Below are positions 61,938-64,000 of a stretch of 64,000 nucleotides of DNA, in pieces (the first letter of the stretch is position 1; each line of letters starts with the position of its first letter). This stretch comes from Pseudonocardia nematodicida (GTDB taxonomy: Bacteria; Actinomycetota; Actinomycetes; Mycobacteriales; Pseudonocardiaceae), in contig NZ_JBEDNQ010000008.1 of the NCBI RefSeq assembly GCF_040105385.1, positions 299,629-363,628 on the forward strand. The letters are read 5' to 3'. The position numbers were made by a program, and so were the translations under genes. The notes beneath the pieces were generated by a model, which ran no database searches, was not told where the DNA came from, and saw nothing but the letters and a program-made list of their open reading frames with translations.

Positions 61938-62443
61938 CAGTTCTCAAGGCTCAGTCTCGGCATTAGCTATCCACGAGACCAGTGCGTGGGTCGTGAGCCG
62001 AACCGCGGGCGCGGCTGAGCCCACGGCTTCCGACGCTTAGCGACCGTGTGGACCGGGAGGCCGGAGACCGGGGTCGAGCCGACGACCTACTGTTTACAAG
62101 TCCGTCCACGGCGGTCACTTCGTGCGCTGAGCTGCCGATCCGTGCACGCGCCCGATCCCACGATGCACAGGCGAGGACACGGTGCGCACGGAGCGTGGGT
62201 CACGCGGGGTGTCACGCTGGCAGATGGGCCCGGCGCCTGCCACGAAGCGGATCAGGACGTTGGTGACCTTCGGAGACGGTTCATTGGATGCGTCCTTGAA
62301 GGCGGGGACGATCGTACTCTGCTCCCAAGGGGCGTCGCGGCCGCCCGCACCCGCCCTCCAAGGCCTCCACCCGATGCGCCGACGCAAGCTGTCGTCTGCA
62401 GTGCATGGAGCTACGGCCGACTGGGCAGTTCGAGGGCTCAGGC
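61938..62443. other. 506-base region with a tRNA-like remnant
   Basis: No gene is supported. It holds the tRNA-Thr-like half at 62052-62106; the rest shows nothing further to me. Confidence 0.45.
62052..62106 (-). other. tRNA-Thr(UGU)-like 3' half, possible attachment site
   Basis: On the minus strand: CTTGTAA (anticodon loop with UGU), ACAGT, AGGTC, then GTCGG-CTCGACC-CCGGT as a T arm with two wobble pairs and C in place of the first T of TTC, then CTCCGGC. The anticodon stem has two mismatches and no acceptor 5' strand is found, so it is not a working tRNA. It resembles the remnant left by integration into a tRNA-Thr gene. Confidence 0.4.
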
Positions 62444-63964
62444 TCAGCCCGCGGCGATCACCGTCCAGGAGCCGTTCCCGTCCGGAACGACGATCACGAG
62501 CGGCGCTGTGCTTGCTGCTGCCTCGGTAGAGGATGCGGTGCTGGTGCTCTGGATGGTGAAGCTATGGCTCGTGCCGTCGGCGAGTTGAAGCAGCACCGTG
62601 GCCCCGGGCCGGGGCATGGTCAACGGGGCGTCCAGGCGCACGGTCCACCCGCGAGGGCTGGCGTGGGATCCCACCGCGGCCGGGAGCCCGTCGGGGCCCT
62701 GCGCCACCGGAGAAACCGGACGAGCCAACCCGTCAAGGACCAAGCCGACCGCAGACCCCGGAACCGCGGGCGTCGCGGTTGACGGCGGAGTTGTCGGAGG
62801 CGCCGGCGTGACCGGCGGCGGGGTGACGGGACGGGTCGTCGGTCGCGGTGTACTCGATGGTGGAGTGACCGGCGCCGGGGCGGGTGCAGTCGGTGGCAGG
62901 GTCTCTGTGTCGGTGTCGGGGCTTCCTTCAGGGCGCGGCGTCGGCACGGGGGGCGCCGCGGCTGCAGGGGCGGGCGGTGTCGTGGACTTGCGAGCACCGG
63001 CGAGGCTGTCGGCGGCCGAGCGGCCCGCGGGCGGCTGCGGGGCCCGCGGATCCGGGACCGCAGGCAGCGACGGTGCGGGCGGGGCCGGGAACACCGTCGC
63101 GTCCGGGATCGACGGGTCCGGCTGCTCAGGCACCTCCGGGTCCGGTGCCGGAAGCGCACCGATACCAATCGAGGCGGGGCGGGTCGCACCGAGGTACTCG
63201 TCGCCGTCGTAGCGATACCAGGCCGTCTGCACCGGCTTCCCGAACGTGGGCGCGTTGACCATCCGACCCGAGCCGATATACATCCCGACGTGACGGACCT
63301 TCTTGGTCGTCCCGTAGAACACCAGATCGCCCGGCTGCAGGGCAGCGCCATCGGGCACCCGGGGACCGTGCCGGAACTGGGTGTGCGCGGTCCGCGGAAG
63401 CTGCACCCTAGCCTTGTCGTAGGCGAAGGTCGTCAGGCCGGAGCAGTCGAACCCGCGGTGGCCGTTCTCCGGGCCGTTGCCGCCCCACACGTACGGCAGT
63501 CCGATCTGCTTCATCGCGACCTCGACCGCGATCTTCGCCCGCTGGTCCGGCAGCGCAGTCGTCGACGACGTCGGCGGCTCCGGCGCTACGCCCGACACGG
63601 TGACCGCAGTGTCCGTGGTGCGGTCACTGCCCGCGGCAGGAGTCGGTGACGGCCCGGCGCTGACAAGGGCCGATTCCGAGGGGCCCGGGACGGGGGCCTG
63701 CGCGACCGCGGACTGATTCACTGAGTCGGCCGGAAGTACGAGGAGCCCAACCGAGATCGCCGCGACCACAACCCATATCGCCCGCTCAGGCCGCTCGGCT
63801 CGCCGCCGACGCGGCCCCGGTCCGTCACCAGTCCGCTGCGGCCTGACGCATCCGGATTCGCCGCCCGACCTAATACTGCAACGGCAGTTGATCAGTCCGG
63901 TGGTCGTTCGCCGCGGCGGCGGTAGTGGCAGGTGCGGGCCTGGTGCTGGCGTTCGCGGCGCCAT
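62444..63964 (-). CDS. secreted or anchored NlpC/P60 endopeptidase with Pro-rich tail
   Basis: A 506-residue frame. A hydrophobic helix at about 63-80 (AIWVVVAAISVGLLVLPA) precedes a Ser/Thr/Pro linker, then an NlpC/P60 domain about 145-265: QIGLPYVWGGNGPENGHRGF, the catalytic Cys in FDCSGL, His in RHVGMY. About 150 Pro/Thr-rich residues follow, and the end (GWTVRLDAPLTMPRPGATVL, LQLADGTSHSFTIQS) is beta-rich with slight likeness to sortase E-type sequences but no catalytic Cys. The start is uncertain: ATG 63964 overlaps a transposase tail, and no in-frame ATG/GTG/TTG lies between that and the helix. Confidence 0.75.
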   Translation of the reverse strand: MAPRTPAPGPHLPLPPPRRTTTGLINCRCSIRSGGESGCVRPQRTGDGPGPRRRRAERPERAIWVVVAAISVGLLVLPADSVNQSAVAQAPVPGPSESALVSAGPSPTPAAGSDRTTDTAVTVSGVAPEPPTSSTTALPDQRAKIAVEVAMKQIGLPYVWGGNGPENGHRGFDCSGLTTFAYDKARVQLPRTAHTQFRHGPRVPDGAALQPGDLVFYGTTKKVRHVGMYIGSGRMVNAPTFGKPVQTAWYRYDGDEYLGATRPASIGIGALPAPDPEVPEQPDPSIPDATVFPAPPAPSLPAVPDPRAPQPPAGRSAADSLAGARKSTTPPAPAAAAPPVPTPRPEGSPDTDTETLPPTAPAPAPVTPPSSTPRPTTRPVTPPPVTPAPPTTPPSTATPAVPGSAVGLVLDGLARPVSPVAQGPDGLPAAVGSHASPRGWTVRLDAPLTMPRPGATVLLQLADGTSHSFTIQSTSTASSTEAAASTAPLVIVVPDGNGSWTVIAAG

Positions 63965-64000
63965 CTCGACCAGTGCATGACGTGGTCGATGCAGGTCAGT
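63892..64000 (-). CDS. C-terminal end of a transposase (IS701-like), cut by window edge
   Basis: The minus-strand frame at the edge reads DHVMHWSRWRRERQHQARTC, then HYRRRGERPPD and a stop at 63892-63894. The WSxWRRxRQxxAxxCHYRRR ending is characteristic of IS701-family and related DDE transposases in Actinobacteria. Only about 35 residues are visible; the rest lies beyond the window. It overlaps the first codons of the NlpC/P60 frame. Confidence 0.5.
   Translation of the reverse strand, partial: LTCIDHVMHWSRWRRERQHQARTCHYRRRGERPPD

Noticed and set aside
62444..62620. Sortase domain at the C-terminus of the NlpC/P60 protein
   Set aside because: There is a faint likeness in the beta-rich stretch, but no TLxTC cysteine or catalytic Arg.
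1..64000. CRISPR arrays, rRNA genes and intact tRNA genes
   Set aside because: No regularly spaced repeats and no rRNA core sequences were seen; the two tRNA-like stretches lack a 5' half.

Overview
The window reads as high-GC actinobacterial DNA, most likely from Pseudonocardia or a close relative in the Pseudonocardiales. The pointers are strong GC bias at third codon positions, many GTG/TTG starts with 1-4 base stop/start overlaps, EspR-like regulators, an Rpf domain protein, a DUF6545/MAB_1171c-type membrane protein and an SCO6880/PrgI-type conjugation protein. Most of it looks like an integrated or plasmid-borne conjugative element. A tyrosine recombinase and a KfrA-like coiled-coil protein lie near the left end, a type IV secretion operon of about 21 kb fills 35.2-56.2 kb, and tRNA-like 3' halves follow that operon. 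I see no relaxase and no replication initiator, so ICE versus plasmid stays open. No rRNA, intact tRNA or CRISPR array was seen.

Layout. 0-5 kb: a Fic toxin with a hybrid Phd/VbhA-type antitoxin; a tyrosine recombinase overlapping a HEPN-type gene; a KfrA-like gene with an apparent leaderless promoter and operator array, coupled to a CxxC protein. 5-22.4 kb: a biosynthetic gene cluster. It holds an alpha/beta hydrolase and an HTH regulator, then a run of tightly coupled genes: a bimodular NRPS (C-A-T-C-A-T-TE, first A domain with the EntF-type Ser code, second with a Pro-like but unusual code), an FAD monooxygenase, a PapA5-like acyltransferase, an SDR lacking the catalytic Lys, a cupin and an acyl-CoA dehydrogenase-fold enzyme. 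A DHA2 exporter and its TetR regulator follow, with a perfect 12-5-12 palindrome in front of the exporter. A Ser-Pro bimodular NRPS beside an FAD monooxygenase resembles the brabantamide/legonmycin/pyrrolizixenamide type of bicyclic alkaloid pathway, but with extra tailoring enzymes.

22.4-29 kb: an accessory patch with a truncated glycosyltransferase-like gene, a histidine phosphatase, several reading frames broken at homopolymers, an Abi_2 HEPN gene with a divergent structured RNA, a CE15-like esterase and a broken beta-propeller lipoprotein. 29-35 kb: a regulatory island of three EspR-like regulators, a P450, a seven-helix DUF6545 membrane protein and a HEVGH metallopeptidase whose N-terminal region resembles the regulators' C-terminal half.

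35.2-56.2 kb: one operon for a Gram-positive type IV secretion system: VirB2-like, VirB8/TcpC-like, VirB6, PrgI/SCO6880, VirB4, and the VirD4-type coupling protein. Interspersed are cell-wall and secreted enzymes (GH16, Rpf, S1 protease, NlpC/P60, PhoX), two MinD/ParA-like proteins and a J-domain protein. These genes would let the element make a transfer channel and open the thick, mycolate-type or peptidoglycan wall for it. 56-64 kb: small membrane genes, a DUF6414-like gene, a broken Nudix gene, a small protein followed by a strong hairpin, an XRE/ImmA pair, another NlpC/P60 protein and the tail of a transposase cut by the window edge.
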